Positions 38,935-49,690 of a stretch of DNA of 64,000 nucleotides are shown here, one piece after another; position 1 is the first letter of the stretch; each line of letters begins with the position of its first letter. The DNA comes from Halomonas llamarensis (lineage in GTDB: Bacteria > Pseudomonadota > Gammaproteobacteria > Pseudomonadales > Halomonadaceae). The notes beneath the pieces are model-generated. The model saw nothing but the letters and a program-made list of their open reading frames with translations. It did no database searches and was not told where the DNA came from. The position numbers and the translations under genes were made by a program. The stretch spans positions 1 to 64,000 of the forward strand of contig NZ_JAMJPJ010000012.1 in NCBI RefSeq assembly GCF_023555005.1, given 5' to 3'.

Positions 38935-40257
38935 TTACAAAGGGGATGCCCAGCGTCGACGCTGCCAAACCCATAAAAACGCCAGTGAGTTGAGTAGCCG
39001 ATAAATCAGCTGAACGAGCCAAATCCCAATGAGGCCATGTTCATGAACAACCCCGACCCACCAGGCAAGCGGTAAAAACAACAGCCACTGCATACTCAGC
39101 GTTAACATCATCACAGTGCGTTGGGCGCCAGCGCCCATCAGTGCCTGCGCGAGCACCAACGCGGCGGCATCGAGTACAATCATAGCCCCCGTGAGCTGAA
39201 GCGGAAGCCGACCGAGAGCAATTAACGCCTCTTGGTGAAAAAACAGCCCTAGCAGCGCACTAGGGAATAACAGCATCGGAAGCGCTAACAGGGCAAGTAA
39301 TTGCCAAGCAACGCCAAGGGCATCCCAACCCCAGCGATGCGCCTCCTGGCGGGCCTCCCGTCCTAGCGCGTCACCAACAAGACTCATGGCTGCCACGCCC
39401 AACCCAACGCCAGGCAAAATTAATAAAAGCGATAAGTTAATTAGCACGTGGCCCACAGCGACGCTGGCGGTATCAATTTGGCTAAGCATCCAGATTAACA
39501 CCGCGTAACCGGCGGCAAACCAAAGTTGCTGGAAGGAGTGGGGGAATGCTAGCACCAGCGTCTGGCGTATTTGTTGAGAGGAGGGCAAATGCTGCAAAAA
39601 ACCCTGCTGACAAGCGCCTTTAACACTGACGAACAGCCATGCCACTAGCCCGATGAAGATTGAAAGCGTGGTTCCAGCGCCTGCACCGCTGGCCCCCATT
39701 TGCGGAAGCCCTGCATAGCCAAAAATCAGTCCGATGCTAATGAACACATTAAGCACGTGAACACCAACAATAATACGCAGGTAGAGAGACGTATATTGGC
39801 GACCATTCCAATAACCACGAAAACACAGGGTCATCGCGATGGCACTAAGCGACACCACGCGCCAGCGAAAATAATCCACGGCGACGCTGTGGACATCGGT
39901 CGTTTGCGTCATTAGCCGAATGAGAAGCGGTGCTTGCCACCAAGCCATTAGCGTTAAAGGGAGCCCAACCCCCAGTGCGATCAGTAGCCCAGCATTAAGC
40001 GGTTGAGCCGGGGTGGCGCATTGCGCGCCGGTACGTTGCGCGGTTTGCGCCTGCACCCCAGATGAGAGCCCGAAGACGAGCGCCGTCATCATGAACATGG
40101 CATAGCCACCCACACCGACGCCAGCGAGGGCGACCTCACCCAGTGAGCCGACCAGAGCGGCGTCGATAAGATTGAGCACGCTTTGCGACAGCATGCCCAA
40201 CATGATCGGCAGCGCCAAGCGCATGACTTTGCTCCGCCGATGGCCCATCAGCACCAT
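38935..40257 (-). CDS. MATE-family multidrug efflux protein
   Basis: 440 residues with about 12 hydrophobic helices. The N-terminal LALPIMLGMLSQSVLNLIDAALVGSLG and the repeated LAFPHSFQQLWFAAGY at mid-protein match the two MATE halves. It most resembles the DinF/NorM group. The start lies three bases past the metH stop, so it may be cotranscribed with metH. Confidence 0.88.
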   Translation of the reverse strand: MVLMGHRRSKVMRLALPIMLGMLSQSVLNLIDAALVGSLGEVALAGVGVGGYAMFMMTALVFGLSSGVQAQTAQRTGAQCATPAQPLNAGLLIALGVGLPLTLMAWWQAPLLIRLMTQTTDVHSVAVDYFRWRVVSLSAIAMTLCFRGYWNGRQYTSLYLRIIVGVHVLNVFISIGLIFGYAGLPQMGASGAGAGTTLSIFIGLVAWLFVSVKGACQQGFLQHLPSSQQIRQTLVLAFPHSFQQLWFAAGYAVLIWMLSQIDTASVAVGHVLINLSLLLILPGVGLGVAAMSLVGDALGREARQEAHRWGWDALGVAWQLLALLALPMLLFPSALLGLFFHQEALIALGRLPLQLTGAMIVLDAAALVLAQALMGAGAQRTVMMLTLSMQWLLFLPLAWWVGVVHEHGLIGIWLVQLIYRLLNSLAFLWVWQRRRWASPL

Positions 40258-40260
40258 GGG

Positions 40261-43200
40261 TTAGCTCGGGTCGTAAGAGAGCACAGGGGCAAGCCAACGC
40301 TCTAGTTCGGTAAGTGTCATGCCCTTACGCTCCGCGAGGACTTCGACTTGATCGCGGGTGATTTTTCCCGTCGAGAAATACTTCGATTGCGGGTGGGAGA
40401 AGTACCAACCCGATACCGCTGCCGCTGGCCACATGGCAAAATTCTCGGTTAATTCAAGGCCGGTATTATGGGTGGCATTGAGCAACCGGAAGAGCGTGGC
40501 TTTTTCTGTGTGATCGGGGCAAGCAGGGTAGCCCGGTGCAGGACGAATGCCCTGGTATTTTTCCGCAATAAGAGAATCATTATCCAGCGCTTCTTCGGGG
40601 ACATAGCCCCAGAATTCCTTGCGCACGCGTTCGTGCATGCGTTCGGCAAAGGCCTCGGCTAAACGGTCGGTGAGTGCTTGAACCATAATGGCGTTGTAGT
40701 CGTCGCCAGCGGCTTCATAGGCTTTGCTCAGCTCGTGCACACCGTGACCGGTGGTTACCGCAAAACCGCCAATCCAATCGGGCTGTTCACTTGCTTTCGG
40801 CGCAATAAAATCGGCCAGGCTATAGCAGAGACCGTCGCGCCCTTTGGTGGTTTGCTGACGAATGTGGTGTAGCTGCTCCACTACGTCGCGACGCTCGTCG
40901 TCACTGTAAACTTCAATGACATCATCATCCACGGTATTTGCCGGCCAAAAACCGATCACTCCGCGTGCCTGAACACGTTTTTCATCGATCAGTTTACGCA
41001 GCATCTTCTGCGCATCGGCAAACAGGTTACGTGCGACTTCGCCCACTTTTTCGTCATTCAAAATCTTGGGGTACTTGCCGGCCAGTTGCCAGCTCATAAA
41101 GAAAGGCGTCCAGTCGAGACGCTCGATAAGTTCTTCAAGGTCGTAATCATCGAAAACCGTGAGCCCGCCAACGTTGGGTGTCGGCGGCGTATAGGCGGCC
41201 CAATCGGTGCGAAAGCGCCGCTTGCGCGCCTGCTCATAACTTAAGTCAGCCGCTTTGGGGCGACGTTTGGCATTACGCTCGCGGACTTTTTCGTACTCTT
41301 CACGAATCTCTGTGACATAAGGTGTTTTAAGGTTGGGTGTAAGCAAACGACCCGCGACGCCAACGGCACGCGACGCATCGGTGACGTAAATTACAGGGTG
41401 TTCGTATTGCGGCTCGATTTTCACCGCCGTGTGCGCTTTTGACGTAGTAGCGCCGCCGATCAACAGCGGAAGGTTCATGCCGCGACGCTGCATTTCTTTA
41501 GCGACGTGAACCATCTCATCCAGCGACGGCGTAATCAGGCCCGAAAGGCCAATGATATCGGCATTGTGCTCTTCGGTGGCCTGCAAAATCTTTTCCGTAG
41601 GTACCATTACGCCGAGGTCAATGACTTCGTAGTTATTACACTGCAGTACCACGCCGACGATATTTTTGCCGATATCATGGACATCCCCTTTGACGGTCGC
41701 CATGACGATCTTGCCCTTGGTTTGGCTCTCACCTTGGGAAAGCTCGGCCTTTTCTTCTTCGATGTAAGGAATGAGATACGCCACCGCCTGCTTCATCACG
41801 CGGGCTGACTTCACTACCTGGGGTAGGAACATCTTGCCGTCACCGAATAAATCGCCCACCACGTTCATACCGTCCATCAGCGGGCCTTCGATGACCTCGA
41901 TGGGGCGGGCGGCCGCATGACGCGCTTCTTCGGTGTCTTCTTCAATGTAGGCCGTCACACCTTTGACCAACGCATGCTGGATGCGCTGGTTAACTTCCCA
42001 GCTACGCCAAGCAAGGTCCTCTTTTTTCGCCGCGCCGCTGCCATCGCCTTTGTACTGTTCGGCAATATCTAAGAGTCGCTCGGTGGCGTCCTCGCGACGG
42101 TTGAGTACCACGTCTTCGACGGCTTCACGTAACTCGGTGGGTAAATCGTCATACACCGCCAGCTGACCGGCATTGACGATCCCCATGGTGAGGCCCGCGC
42201 GAATGGCGTAATAGAGGAAAACGGAATGGATCGCCTCGCGCACCGCGTTGTTGCCGCGAAAGGAGAATGAGACGTTAGAAACGCCACCGGAGACCATAGC
42301 ATGGGGCAGGTGTTCACGAATCCATTGTGTCGCCTCGATAAAATCAACGGCGTAGTTGTTGTGTTCGTCAATGCCGGTGGCAATGGCGAAGATATTGGGG
42401 TCGAAAATAATATCTTCTGCCGGGAAACCGATTTCATCGACCAGCAAACGATAGGCGCGCTGGCAAATCTCGGTTTTACGCGCAAAGGTATCGGCTTGGC
42501 CCTCTTCATCGAATGCCATGACCACAATAGAAGCACCGAAGCGGCGGCACTTGGTTGCCTGTTCACGAAAGGCTGCCTCTCCTTCTTTGAGCGAGATCGA
42601 GTTGACGACGGCCTTGCCCTGCACACACTTCAGGCCAGCTTCTATAATCTCCCATTTGGAAGAGTCGATCATGATCGGCACACGGGCGATATCAGGCTCA
42701 CCGGCAATCAGATTGAGAAAGCGCACCATGGCTTCCTGCGACTCCAACATGCCTTCATCCATGTTGATATCGATCATCTGGGCGCCGTTTTCGACCTGCT
42801 CCAGTGCAACTTCTAGCGCCGTAGTGAAGTCTTCCTCCACAATCAAACGCTTAAAGCGAGCCGAGCCAGTGACGTTGGTGCGCTCACCGACGTTGACGAA
42901 CAGCGAGTCTGCCGCAATATTAAACGGTTCAAGCCCCGATAAGCGGCAGGCCGCGTTGCGCGTGGGAATTTTGCGTGGTGCCATGTCCGCGACGGACTCC
43001 GCAATCGCGCGGATGTGCTCCGGTGAGGAACCACAACAGCCGCCGATAATATTGACGAGCCCGCTTTGGGCGAATTCGCTGACGATGGCCGCCATCTCTT
43101 CTGGCGTTTGATCGTACTCACCGAATTCATTAGGCAACCCCGCGTTTGGATGAGCGGAGACAAAGCGGTCGGCTTTGGTGGAAAGCTCTTCCAAATAAGG

Positions 43201-44004
43201 GCGCAGCTCCTCAGCCCCCAGCGCGCAGTTCAGCCCTACTGATAGGGGCTGAGCGTGGCGGACAGAGTTCCAGAACGCTTCGGTCGTTTGCCCGGAGAGG
43301 GTGCGGCCGGAGGCATCGGTAATGGTGCCAGAGATCATCACCGGCAAGCGCTTGCCGCAGTCGTCAAATAACTCTTCTAGGGAATAAATAGCGGCTTTGG
43401 CGTTGAGCGTATCGAAAATCGTCTCGATCAGAATCAGGTCAGCACCGCCCTCGATCAAGGCAATGGCGGCTTCGCGGTAGTTCTCGCAAAGTTCATCAAA
43501 GGTGACATTACGCTTAGCCGGGTCATTGACATCCGGTGAGAGAGACGCAGTGCGCGAGGTCGGGCCAAGCACCCCGGCCACAAAGCGTGGCACGCCGGTC
43601 TCGCTGGTCACCGCATCGCATACCTCACGGGCCAGGCGCGCCGACTCGCGATTGATTTCCGGTACTAAATCTTCCATGCCGTAATCTGACTGCGACAGGC
43701 GCGTGCTATTGAACGTGTTGGTTTCAATAATGTCAGCGCCAGCTTCAAGGTAGTCGCGATGAATCCGCGTGACGACATCGGGGCAGGTCAGTGCCAATAG
43801 ATCGTTATTGCCTTTGAGATCTGAAGGCCAGTCACTAAAGCGTTCGCCGCGAAATTCCTCTTCGCTCAGCTCGGCATTTTGCAGCATGGTGCCCATGCCG
43901 CCGTCGAGGATCAGGATGCGCTGTTCAAGCGTGTTTTTAAGCGTGTTGCTAACGGAGGATTCAAGGCGTTGGGAAAGCGGCACGGTCAAGGCACTAGCAG
44001 ACAT
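40261..44004 (-). CDS. metH: Cobalamin-dependent methionine synthase
   Basis: Transfers a methyl group from methyltetrahydrofolate to homocysteine. 1247 residues with all four modules. The homocysteine domain has zinc cysteines in VGLNCALG and [11 protein letters not shown]. The pterin domain begins [16 protein letters not shown]. The B12 domain has [10 protein letters not shown] (axial His). The AdoMet reactivation domain ends with [12 protein letters not shown]. Length matches E. coli MetH (1227). I found no convincing cobalamin or SAM riboswitch in the 252 bases upstream. Confidence 0.97.
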   Translation of the reverse strand: MSASALTVPLSQRLESSVSNTLKNTLEQRILILDGGMGTMLQNAELSEEEFRGERFSDWPSDLKGNNDLLALTCPDVVTRIHRDYLEAGADIIETNTFNSTRLSQSDYGMEDLVPEINRESARLAREVCDAVTSETGVPRFVAGVLGPTSRTASLSPDVNDPAKRNVTFDELCENYREAAIALIEGGADLILIETIFDTLNAKAAIYSLEELFDDCGKRLPVMISGTITDASGRTLSGQTTEAFWNSVRHAQPLSVGLNCALGAEELRPYLEELSTKADRFVSAHPNAGLPNEFGEYDQTPEEMAAIVSEFAQSGLVNIIGGCCGSSPEHIRAIAESVADMAPRKIPTRNAACRLSGLEPFNIAADSLFVNVGERTNVTGSARFKRLIVEEDFTTALEVALEQVENGAQMIDINMDEGMLESQEAMVRFLNLIAGEPDIARVPIMIDSSKWEIIEAGLKCVQGKAVVNSISLKEGEAAFREQATKCRRFGASIVVMAFDEEGQADTFARKTEICQRAYRLLVDEIGFPAEDIIFDPNIFAIATGIDEHNNYAVDFIEATQWIREHLPHAMVSGGVSNVSFSFRGNNAVREAIHSVFLYYAIRAGLTMGIVNAGQLAVYDDLPTELREAVEDVVLNRREDATERLLDIAEQYKGDGSGAAKKEDLAWRSWEVNQRIQHALVKGVTAYIEEDTEEARHAAARPIEVIEGPLMDGMNVVGDLFGDGKMFLPQVVKSARVMKQAVAYLIPYIEEEKAELSQGESQTKGKIVMATVKGDVHDIGKNIVGVVLQCNNYEVIDLGVMVPTEKILQATEEHNADIIGLSGLITPSLDEMVHVAKEMQRRGMNLPLLIGGATTSKAHTAVKIEPQYEHPVIYVTDASRAVGVAGRLLTPNLKTPYVTEIREEYEKVRERNAKRRPKAADLSYEQARKRRFRTDWAAYTPPTPNVGGLTVFDDYDLEELIERLDWTPFFMSWQLAGKYPKILNDEKVGEVARNLFADAQKMLRKLIDEKRVQARGVIGFWPANTVDDDVIEVYSDDERRDVVEQLHHIRQQTTKGRDGLCYSLADFIAPKASEQPDWIGGFAVTTGHGVHELSKAYEAAGDDYNAIMVQALTDRLAEAFAERMHERVRKEFWGYVPEEALDNDSLIAEKYQGIRPAPGYPACPDHTEKATLFRLLNATHNTGLELTENFAMWPAAAVSGWYFSHPQSKYFSTGKITRDQVEVLAERKGMTLTELERWLAPVLSYDPS

Positions 44005-44256
44005 GGCAGGGGGAGATCTCCAGCGTCACAGTAAACGTCATCAGTGCCGCAGTTGCCAGCGGCAAAGAGGGTATTATTAATAAGATATGATAAAGGGCAA
44101 GTATGATAGCAGAGCGCGTGCGCGGTGGCAGCCTCCAGCGTGGCAAAAGCCTACTAAAACGGTCGGGATTGTGCTGACGGCTAGTTTTGGCTTACTATAG
44201 CAACAAATGACATGTGAAGTGGCCGTTGCCACTGCCACGGGAGGAAAATACCCCTC

Positions 44257-44877
44257 ATGAGCACGACAGCAGAAGAAACCGTAGAAGAAGTAAAAGGTAT
44301 CGAGATTACCGATAGCGCACAAGATTACCTGGCTGAGCTTTTAGATAAGCAAAACGTCGAGGGTATTGCGGTGCGTATCTTCATCACTCAACCGGGCACG
44401 CCGTATGCGGAAACTTGCTTGGCTTACTGCCGCCCTGGCGAGGAAGAGCCCACGGACCAAAAGATTGAGCTTGAGAAGATAAACGTCTTTCTGGATAAAA
44501 ACAGCTTGCCGTTTTTAGACGAGGCGGTGGTGGACTTTAATGCCGACCGCATGGGCGGGCAGCTCACTATTAAAGCACCCAATGCCAAGATGCCCAAAGT
44601 TAACGCTGATAGTCCCCTGGAAGATCGTGTTAACTATGTGCTTTACAGTGAAATCAACCCTGGGCTTGCCGCGCACGGTGGTGAGATCAAGCTAGTTGAA
44701 CTCACTGAAGATCAAGTGGCGATACTCGCCTTTGGTGGCGGTTGCCAAGGCTGTGCGGCGGTGGATTTAACGCTGAAGGACGGCGTGGAAAAAACGCTGG
44801 TTGAGCGTATCCCCGAGCTTGCGGGTATTCGTGATGTGACCGATCACTCGGATACAACGAACGCTTACTATCGCTAA
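44257..44877 (+). CDS. nfuA: Fe-S biogenesis protein NfuA
   Basis: An Fe-S carrier of 206 residues. The N-terminal A-type-like domain lacks the Fe-S cysteines of IscA, as is usual in NfuA. The C-terminal Nfu domain has the CxxC cluster ligands in [13 protein letters not shown]. The start ATG has GGGAGGAAAATA upstream. A terminator follows. It is the last core gene before the IS/siderophore block. Confidence 0.94.
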   Translation: MSTTAEETVEEVKGIEITDSAQDYLAELLDKQNVEGIAVRIFITQPGTPYAETCLAYCRPGEEEPTDQKIELEKINVFLDKNSLPFLDEAVVDFNADRMGGQLTIKAPNAKMPKVNADSPLEDRVNYVLYSEINPGLAAHGGEIKLVELTEDQVAILAFGGGCQGCAAVDLTLKDGVEKTLVERIPELAGIRDVTDHSDTTNAYYR

Positions 44878-44926
44878 CGCGACTTAGCAGTACCGGTTGT
44901 ACTTCAAAAAGCCTGACAAAACGGCG

Positions 44927-44967
44927 CCCCAAATGTTGGACACTCTGTCCGGCCTTTGGGGTTTTTT
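44927..44967 (+). terminator. Intrinsic terminator after nfuA
   Basis: CCCCAAA (44927-44933) pairs with TTTGGGG (44955-44961), with an inner GGACA/TGTCC stem, then TTTTTTATT. Confidence 0.85.
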
Positions 44968-45009
44968 ATTGAAAATCAATACGATGAGGCGTTCAACCTG
45001 CTGGTTGTG

Positions 45010-46160
45010 CAGGGCTCCCGAATAATCGGTTTCGTATAGACAGATAGTTACGTAACCTACCTCATCTTCAACAAGGTGAGGTGTGATATGTCTTCGGATC
45101 TGATTTCCCATCTATCGGTCATCAAGGACCCTCGCGCCGACAAAAACAAGCTATACCCCTTGGAAGAGATTCTACTGCTGTGCATCTGTGCTGTCGTGAG
45201 TGGCGCCGATGGGTGGGCCTCCATTGCCGACTTCGGGCGCGACAAGCTGGATTGGCTACGGCAATTTCTTCCCTATGACCACGGCATTCCCTCCGAAGAT
45301 TGCCTCGGCTGGGTGATGGCGCGACTGCCCGCCCACACGTTCCAGGAGGCGTTTGCGGCCTGGACGCAGGCCGTGGCACAGATCCAGGACGGCGATGTAG
45401 TCGCTATTGACGGCAAACGCCTGCGTCGCTCGCACGATCGTCGTAACGGCCGAGCCGCCCTGCATGTCGTGAGCGCATGGGCGAACGAGCAGCAGTTGGC
45501 TCTGGGGCAGGTGGCTACCACGGAGAAATCCAACGAGATCACCGCCATCCCCGAGTTGCTGCGCTTGCTGGAGATCCGCGGTGCCATCGTAACCCTCGAT
45601 GCGATGGGCTGCCAGACGGCCATCGCGGAACAGGTCGTAAGCCAGGGAGCCGACTACATTCTTGCGGTCAAAGACAACCAGCCCACTCTGTACGAGGCGC
45701 TGCGCGACTACTTCACCACGGCGCATGGGGGTGGCTTTGCCGGTGTTCCTATGACGTATTATGAGGAAACCGATACAGGCCACGGCCGCTGTGAAGTCCG
45801 GCGTTGTTGGCTTGTCGAAGATCTTCGGACCCTACCTGATCCTACGCAGTGGTCCGGTCTCCGGAGCATTGTCTGGGTTCAGGCCGAGCGTCATGTCGGT
45901 GACCAGGTCAGTCGCGAAGACCGCTACTACATCACCACCCTGAGCGGTTCAGCCCAGGCCGTCGGTCGTGCTGTGCGCAGCCACTGGGGCATAGAGAACC
46001 AACTACACTGGGTTCTGGATGTCACCTTCCGCGAAGACGACAGCCGCATCCGCTGCAATCATTCGCCGGCCAACTTCAACACCCTGCGCCAGTTCGCCCT
46101 GAATCTACTCAAACGCCATCCGGATCGTCGTAATGTTGTGACACGCTCGGCTAAGTTAAA
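45010..46160 (+). mobile_element. ISAs1-family insertion sequence, probably truncated at its right end
   Basis: The probable left end is CAGGGCTCCCG at 45010. No matching inverted end (CGGGAGCCCTG) is found after the transposase gene. Instead the frame runs into a Fur-box-like sequence and the promoter of the TonB receptor gene. The right boundary at about 46160 is therefore inferred. The family is assigned from the transposase. Ends should be compared with full-length relatives. Confidence 0.6.
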
Positions 46161-46218
46161 AATGCGAATCATTCATGTTGACTGGCGGTCGGTCGAAAGT
46201 TATTATTCCTGCTATTAA
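45088..46218 (+). CDS. ISAs1-family transposase, altered C-terminus
   Basis: 376 residues of an ISAs1/H-repeat-type DDE transposase. The N-terminal DUF4338-like region (DPRADKNKLYPLEEILLLCI) precedes the catalytic domain with AIDGKRLRRS, TLDAMGCQ, ILAVKDNQPTL and SHWGIENQLHWVLDVTFRED. After LKMR (about codon 358) the last residues do not look like the family and lie over a Fur box and sigma70 promoter, so the true C-terminus seems replaced. ATG at 45088 with AAGGTGAGG upstream. Activity is doubtful. Confidence 0.85.
   Translation: MSSDLISHLSVIKDPRADKNKLYPLEEILLLCICAVVSGADGWASIADFGRDKLDWLRQFLPYDHGIPSEDCLGWVMARLPAHTFQEAFAAWTQAVAQIQDGDVVAIDGKRLRRSHDRRNGRAALHVVSAWANEQQLALGQVATTEKSNEITAIPELLRLLEIRGAIVTLDAMGCQTAIAEQVVSQGADYILAVKDNQPTLYEALRDYFTTAHGGGFAGVPMTYYEETDTGHGRCEVRRCWLVEDLRTLPDPTQWSGLRSIVWVQAERHVGDQVSREDRYYITTLSGSAQAVGRAVRSHWGIENQLHWVLDVTFREDDSRIRCNHSPANFNTLRQFALNLLKRHPDRRNVVTRSAKLKMRIIHVDWRSVESYYSCY
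46161..46206 (+). promoter_or_regulatory. Sigma70 promoter with Fur-box-like operator for the siderophore operon
   Basis: TTGACT (46178-46183), 17 bases, then TATTAT (46201-46206), a near-consensus promoter 42 bases before the receptor ATG. Just upstream, AATGCGAATCATT (46161-46173) matches the core of the Fur consensus (AATGATAATCATT) at 11 of 13 positions. Iron-dependent repression by Fur is the natural reading. The site coincides with the 3' end of the transposase frame. Confidence 0.7.
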
Positions 46219-46247
46219 TCCATCTGATTTCTTTGCTTAGGACTAAT

Positions 46248-48527
46248 ATGGGCCACCTCTTATCACTACATTCCCAAAAACATCCAATCTCATCATGGTC
46301 GGGATTTTCGGCTCCCTGGGTGCCTTCTTGCATGGCGGCTGCCGCTTCTATGCTAATTGCGGGTGGCGTTTCCGCCCATTCAGAAGAAGTCTCAAACGGT
46401 GCGTTTCAGAAACAAGACGCAGATGGATCTGCCAATATTTATACGTTACCGGCTGTGACAGTCACCGCGGACAGTGAATGGGATATGGGAAACGGGCCCG
46501 TCCAAGGGTATGTGGCTGAGCAATCGACAACTGGGACCAAGGTCGACTCCTCAATCCTGGAAATACCGCAATCTGTCTCGGTGGTCACTCGACGGCAGAT
46601 GGACATTCAGCAGCCTGCTAGCAGTAGCTCTGCGCTGCGCTACACCGCTGGAGCGACGAGCGAGAAGTATGGGGGCAATGGCAGTTATATTGATATCACC
46701 CGAATCCGTGGAGTTGACGCGGATTACTATCTGGATGGTTTGCGGATCATTGGTAACCCAGGAAGCTGGCTACCACAGATCGATCCCTACTCACTAGAGC
46801 GGATCGAAGTACTGCGCGGTCCTTCGTCGGCAATCTACGGTCAGGGTACAGGCGGCGGTATTGTGAATCAGGTGAGCCGCAGGCCCCAGGAAGTTGAACA
46901 TCATGAAGTGAGCCTTCAGTTCGACAACTTTACCCGTAAGCATATAGGGCTGGATAGCAGCGGGGCGGTGAACGATGGCGGCTCACTGCTTTATCGCATT
47001 ACCGCAAGCGGTTTGGATACCGAGGGCCAGATTGAGGATGTTCGTCACAAGCGGTTCTATCTGGCACCGTCACTGACCTGGCGACCAAACTCACAAACGT
47101 CATGGACGATCTTGGCGACGCACTCTCGTGAGCCAGATTTGCCCAACTACAACAGCCTCCCGGCCGTTGTATTAGGGCTGGATGATAGCCCGTATCCCGA
47201 GATCGATCGGAAGAGAAACTTCACGGATATGGGTTTCGAGGATTCCTCGCGCGACCAGAACTCACTGAGTTCGTTCTTCGAATATGATTTTGGCAACAGT
47301 TGGACATTTTCCAGTAACGCACGCTATATGGATGTCAGGTCGAATATCCAGCGAGGGGTCGTTTACGGATACCAGGAGGTTGATGGTCTGCCGCAGCTGC
47401 GTGGCTACTACGAACAGACGCCTGCCAAGGTGAGCACATTCTCCATGGACAATTACCTGAGTGGCAATCTGGAGTTGGAGGCAACGACCCATACCATACT
47501 GGCGGGAATCGATTACTCATCCGGTACTCTGGAAAACGAGTTATACAGTGTCGGACCTGTGCTTTTCGATCCTTACGGCCCAGAGTATCGTCCAGATATC
47601 ATGCCCGACTTTACCGCCAGTCGTCAGGCACCATGGAAATCACAGCAAGACTTCACTCGCATAGGCGCATATCTTCAAGACCAAATTGCCTACGACCGGT
47701 GGCTTGTGACACTTGGTGTAAGGCATGACTGGTCAAGAACCGATGATGAGACGCACAGCTATTCTCCCACTGCACGACTGACCAATCAGGATGATACAAA
47801 GTGGAGTGGTCGCGCGGGCTTGAGCTACCAATTTGATGGCGGCCTGGCGCCCTATATCAGCTATTCCACATCCTTTGATCCGCTTTTGGGGACAGACTAC
47901 AAGGGGGATGCGTTCGTCCCGGTTGAGTCCAGGCAAGCAGAGGTTGGTATCAAATATCAACCTGCGGGTTCCGGAACGTTATTGAGTGCCGCGGTATTCC
48001 AGCTGGAACAGACCAACGTAAAAACAAGTGATGCTGATCACCTCGGGTTTAATACCCAAGCAGGTGAAGTTCGCACGCGGGGGCTTGATTTGCAGGCGAC
48101 CACGGAACTTGCGCGTAATCTCAACCTGATGGCCAGCTATACCTATCTGGACAATGAGTTGGTCGAGGATGCTTTGTATCAAGGGAACAGCCTGACTCAG
48201 ACACCTGAGCATAGCGCTTCTGCATGGATGGACTACCAGTTTGGTCATGGCCCGCTTTCCGGTTTGCAGGTCGGCGGAGGGGTGCGCTATCTAGGCAAAA
48301 CCTTTGCCGACCCCAGTAACGATTTCGAGGTGCCTTCAGCTACGCTCTTGGATCTGGCGTTAACCTACCAGCTTGGTTTTCTTTCGTCGGAGCTGAGCGG
48401 AGCTTCGTTGGCAGTTAATGTGAGCAACCTGACAGACGAACAGTATGTTGCCAGCTGCACGTCGCGCCTTTACTGCTTCGTCGGACAAGACCGGACGATG
48501 ACGGCAACATTAAACTATCGTTGGTGA
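46248..48527 (+). CDS. TonB-dependent siderophore receptor (FhuA/FoxA-type)
   Basis: An outer-membrane receptor of 759 residues. The N-terminus has a signal-like segment ending near SAHSEE, a TonB-box-like LPAVTVTADSEW, and the plug (LEIPQSVSVVTRRQMD, RGPSSAIYGQGTGGGIVNQV). A beta-barrel follows, ending in aromatic W (TATLNYRW). The C-terminal cysteine pair (VASCTSRLYCFVG) is typical of hydroxamate-siderophore receptors of this group, so a ferrichrome- or ferrioxamine-like ligand is likely but unproven. ATG at 46248 preceded by AGGA. First gene of a five-gene operon. Confidence 0.9.
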   Translation: MGHLLSLHSQKHPISSWSGFSAPWVPSCMAAAASMLIAGGVSAHSEEVSNGAFQKQDADGSANIYTLPAVTVTADSEWDMGNGPVQGYVAEQSTTGTKVDSSILEIPQSVSVVTRRQMDIQQPASSSSALRYTAGATSEKYGGNGSYIDITRIRGVDADYYLDGLRIIGNPGSWLPQIDPYSLERIEVLRGPSSAIYGQGTGGGIVNQVSRRPQEVEHHEVSLQFDNFTRKHIGLDSSGAVNDGGSLLYRITASGLDTEGQIEDVRHKRFYLAPSLTWRPNSQTSWTILATHSREPDLPNYNSLPAVVLGLDDSPYPEIDRKRNFTDMGFEDSSRDQNSLSSFFEYDFGNSWTFSSNARYMDVRSNIQRGVVYGYQEVDGLPQLRGYYEQTPAKVSTFSMDNYLSGNLELEATTHTILAGIDYSSGTLENELYSVGPVLFDPYGPEYRPDIMPDFTASRQAPWKSQQDFTRIGAYLQDQIAYDRWLVTLGVRHDWSRTDDETHSYSPTARLTNQDDTKWSGRAGLSYQFDGGLAPYISYSTSFDPLLGTDYKGDAFVPVESRQAEVGIKYQPAGSGTLLSAAVFQLEQTNVKTSDADHLGFNTQAGEVRTRGLDLQATTELARNLNLMASYTYLDNELVEDALYQGNSLTQTPEHSASAWMDYQFGHGPLSGLQVGGGVRYLGKTFADPSNDFEVPSATLLDLALTYQLGFLSSELSGASLAVNVSNLTDEQYVASCTSRLYCFVGQDRTMTATLNYRW

Positions 48528-49690
48528 TCATTGTGTTCGATAAAACGTTTTCGAGACGCGATGTGCTAAACGGCATGCTGGCGGGAGGATTGCTTGTTGC
48601 CACCTCTCGTTCGCGCGCTGGCATCCAATCTCCAATAGTTATCACTGACATTGCCGCGCGCAGGCTTCACCTCGATTCGCCTATCAAGCGTATCTTGCTA
48701 GGCGATGGCTCCCTGGCTTATGCCATGGCCTTGCTGAACCCCGAAGACCCATTTGGCGACGTCATCGGTTGGGGAGATAACTTCCGGGGGGCGGATTTGG
48801 ACGGCTATAAAGCCTACCAAAGAGCGTTTCCCGAGATTGACAGCATCCCGTCCTTCCCAAGCCGGACTGTGGACTCTATCGGAGCGGAGTTCGCGATTTC
48901 GCTTGAGCCGGACGTGGTCGTGATGAATCTCAGTTCAAAGCCGGCAGTCGAGTCGTCCAGGCTGATGCAGACCTTGGCGCGGGTTGGTATTCCCATTGTG
49001 TTCGTAGACTTTCGCACTAAGGTACTGGGCAACACTGCCCGGAGTGTGCAGATTCTTGGTGAGTTGCTGGGGAGGCGTGACCGTGCCATGGACTTTCTGC
49101 ACTTCAGGCAGGAACAGATCAACCGAGTAACACAGCCGCTAACGCATGTCCGGACGAAACCGAGCGTCATGATCGAGCGCGCCGCCGGGCTATATGACGA
49201 TTGCTGCCTAACCTACGGCGACGGCAATTTCGGCGAACTGGTTGCTGTCGCTGGTGGCGAGAATATTGGAGCTCGGTTTCTTCATGGCCTGTTTGGCACT
49301 TTGCATCCAGAACAGGTGGTTGAATCCGAACCGGATGTTGTTCTAGTGACGGGGGCTAACTGGACCCTGTACTCGCCCGCGGGTGATTGGGTTGGCCTTG
49401 GGCCCGGCGCTGATATTGGCGAGGGTCAGGCTCGCCTGGAACGGTTGATGGCACGACCGGCTTATCGGTTGCTGTCTGCGGTTAAAACGGGACGGGTACA
49501 TGCGATCTGGCACCCATTTTACGACAACCCGTATCATTTTGTGGCGCTCCAGCGCATTGCCAAATGGTTGCACCCAGAACTGTTCGACTCGCTTGACCCC
49601 GACGCGACCTTTGCCGAACTGCATGAACGTTTTCTTCCCGTTTCCTATCAGCCGGGGTATTGGCTCAGCCTGTATGGAGAGTCCTCATGA
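48524..49690 (+). CDS. Tat-exported iron-siderophore/chelate binding protein (FecB/FhuD-like)
   Basis: About 388 residues, periplasmic_BP_2 family. A twin-arginine signal (FSRRDVLNGMLAGGLLVA) starts the protein, as is common in FhuD-type proteins. Conserved strands PIKRILLGDGSLAYAMA and a C-terminal VHAIWHPFYDNPYHFVALQ fit the class III fold. The start is uncertain: TTG 48521, GTG 48524 (overlaps the receptor stop as GTGA) or GTG 48533. Its stop overlaps the permease ATG. Confidence 0.87.
   Translation: MIIVFDKTFSRRDVLNGMLAGGLLVATSRSRAGIQSPIVITDIAARRLHLDSPIKRILLGDGSLAYAMALLNPEDPFGDVIGWGDNFRGADLDGYKAYQRAFPEIDSIPSFPSRTVDSIGAEFAISLEPDVVVMNLSSKPAVESSRLMQTLARVGIPIVFVDFRTKVLGNTARSVQILGELLGRRDRAMDFLHFRQEQINRVTQPLTHVRTKPSVMIERAAGLYDDCCLTYGDGNFGELVAVAGGENIGARFLHGLFGTLHPEQVVESEPDVVLVTGANWTLYSPAGDWVGLGPGADIGEGQARLERLMARPAYRLLSAVKTGRVHAIWHPFYDNPYHFVALQRIAKWLHPELFDSLDPDATFAELHERFLPVSYQPGYWLSLYGESS

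Noticed and set aside
42518..43111. Long open frames on the plus strand inside metH (for example 42518-43111 and 42301-42816)
   Set aside because: They mirror the coding strand of a certain gene, have no family-like sequence and no ribosome-binding site; they are antisense shadows.
44005..44256. Possible cobalamin or SAM riboswitch upstream of metH
   Set aside because: The minus strand shows GC-rich hairpins but none of the conserved B12-box or SAM-box segments I could recognise.
45256..45783. Antisense frames within the ISAs1 transposase
   Set aside because: No recognisable protein features; they result from the GC-rich transposase codons.
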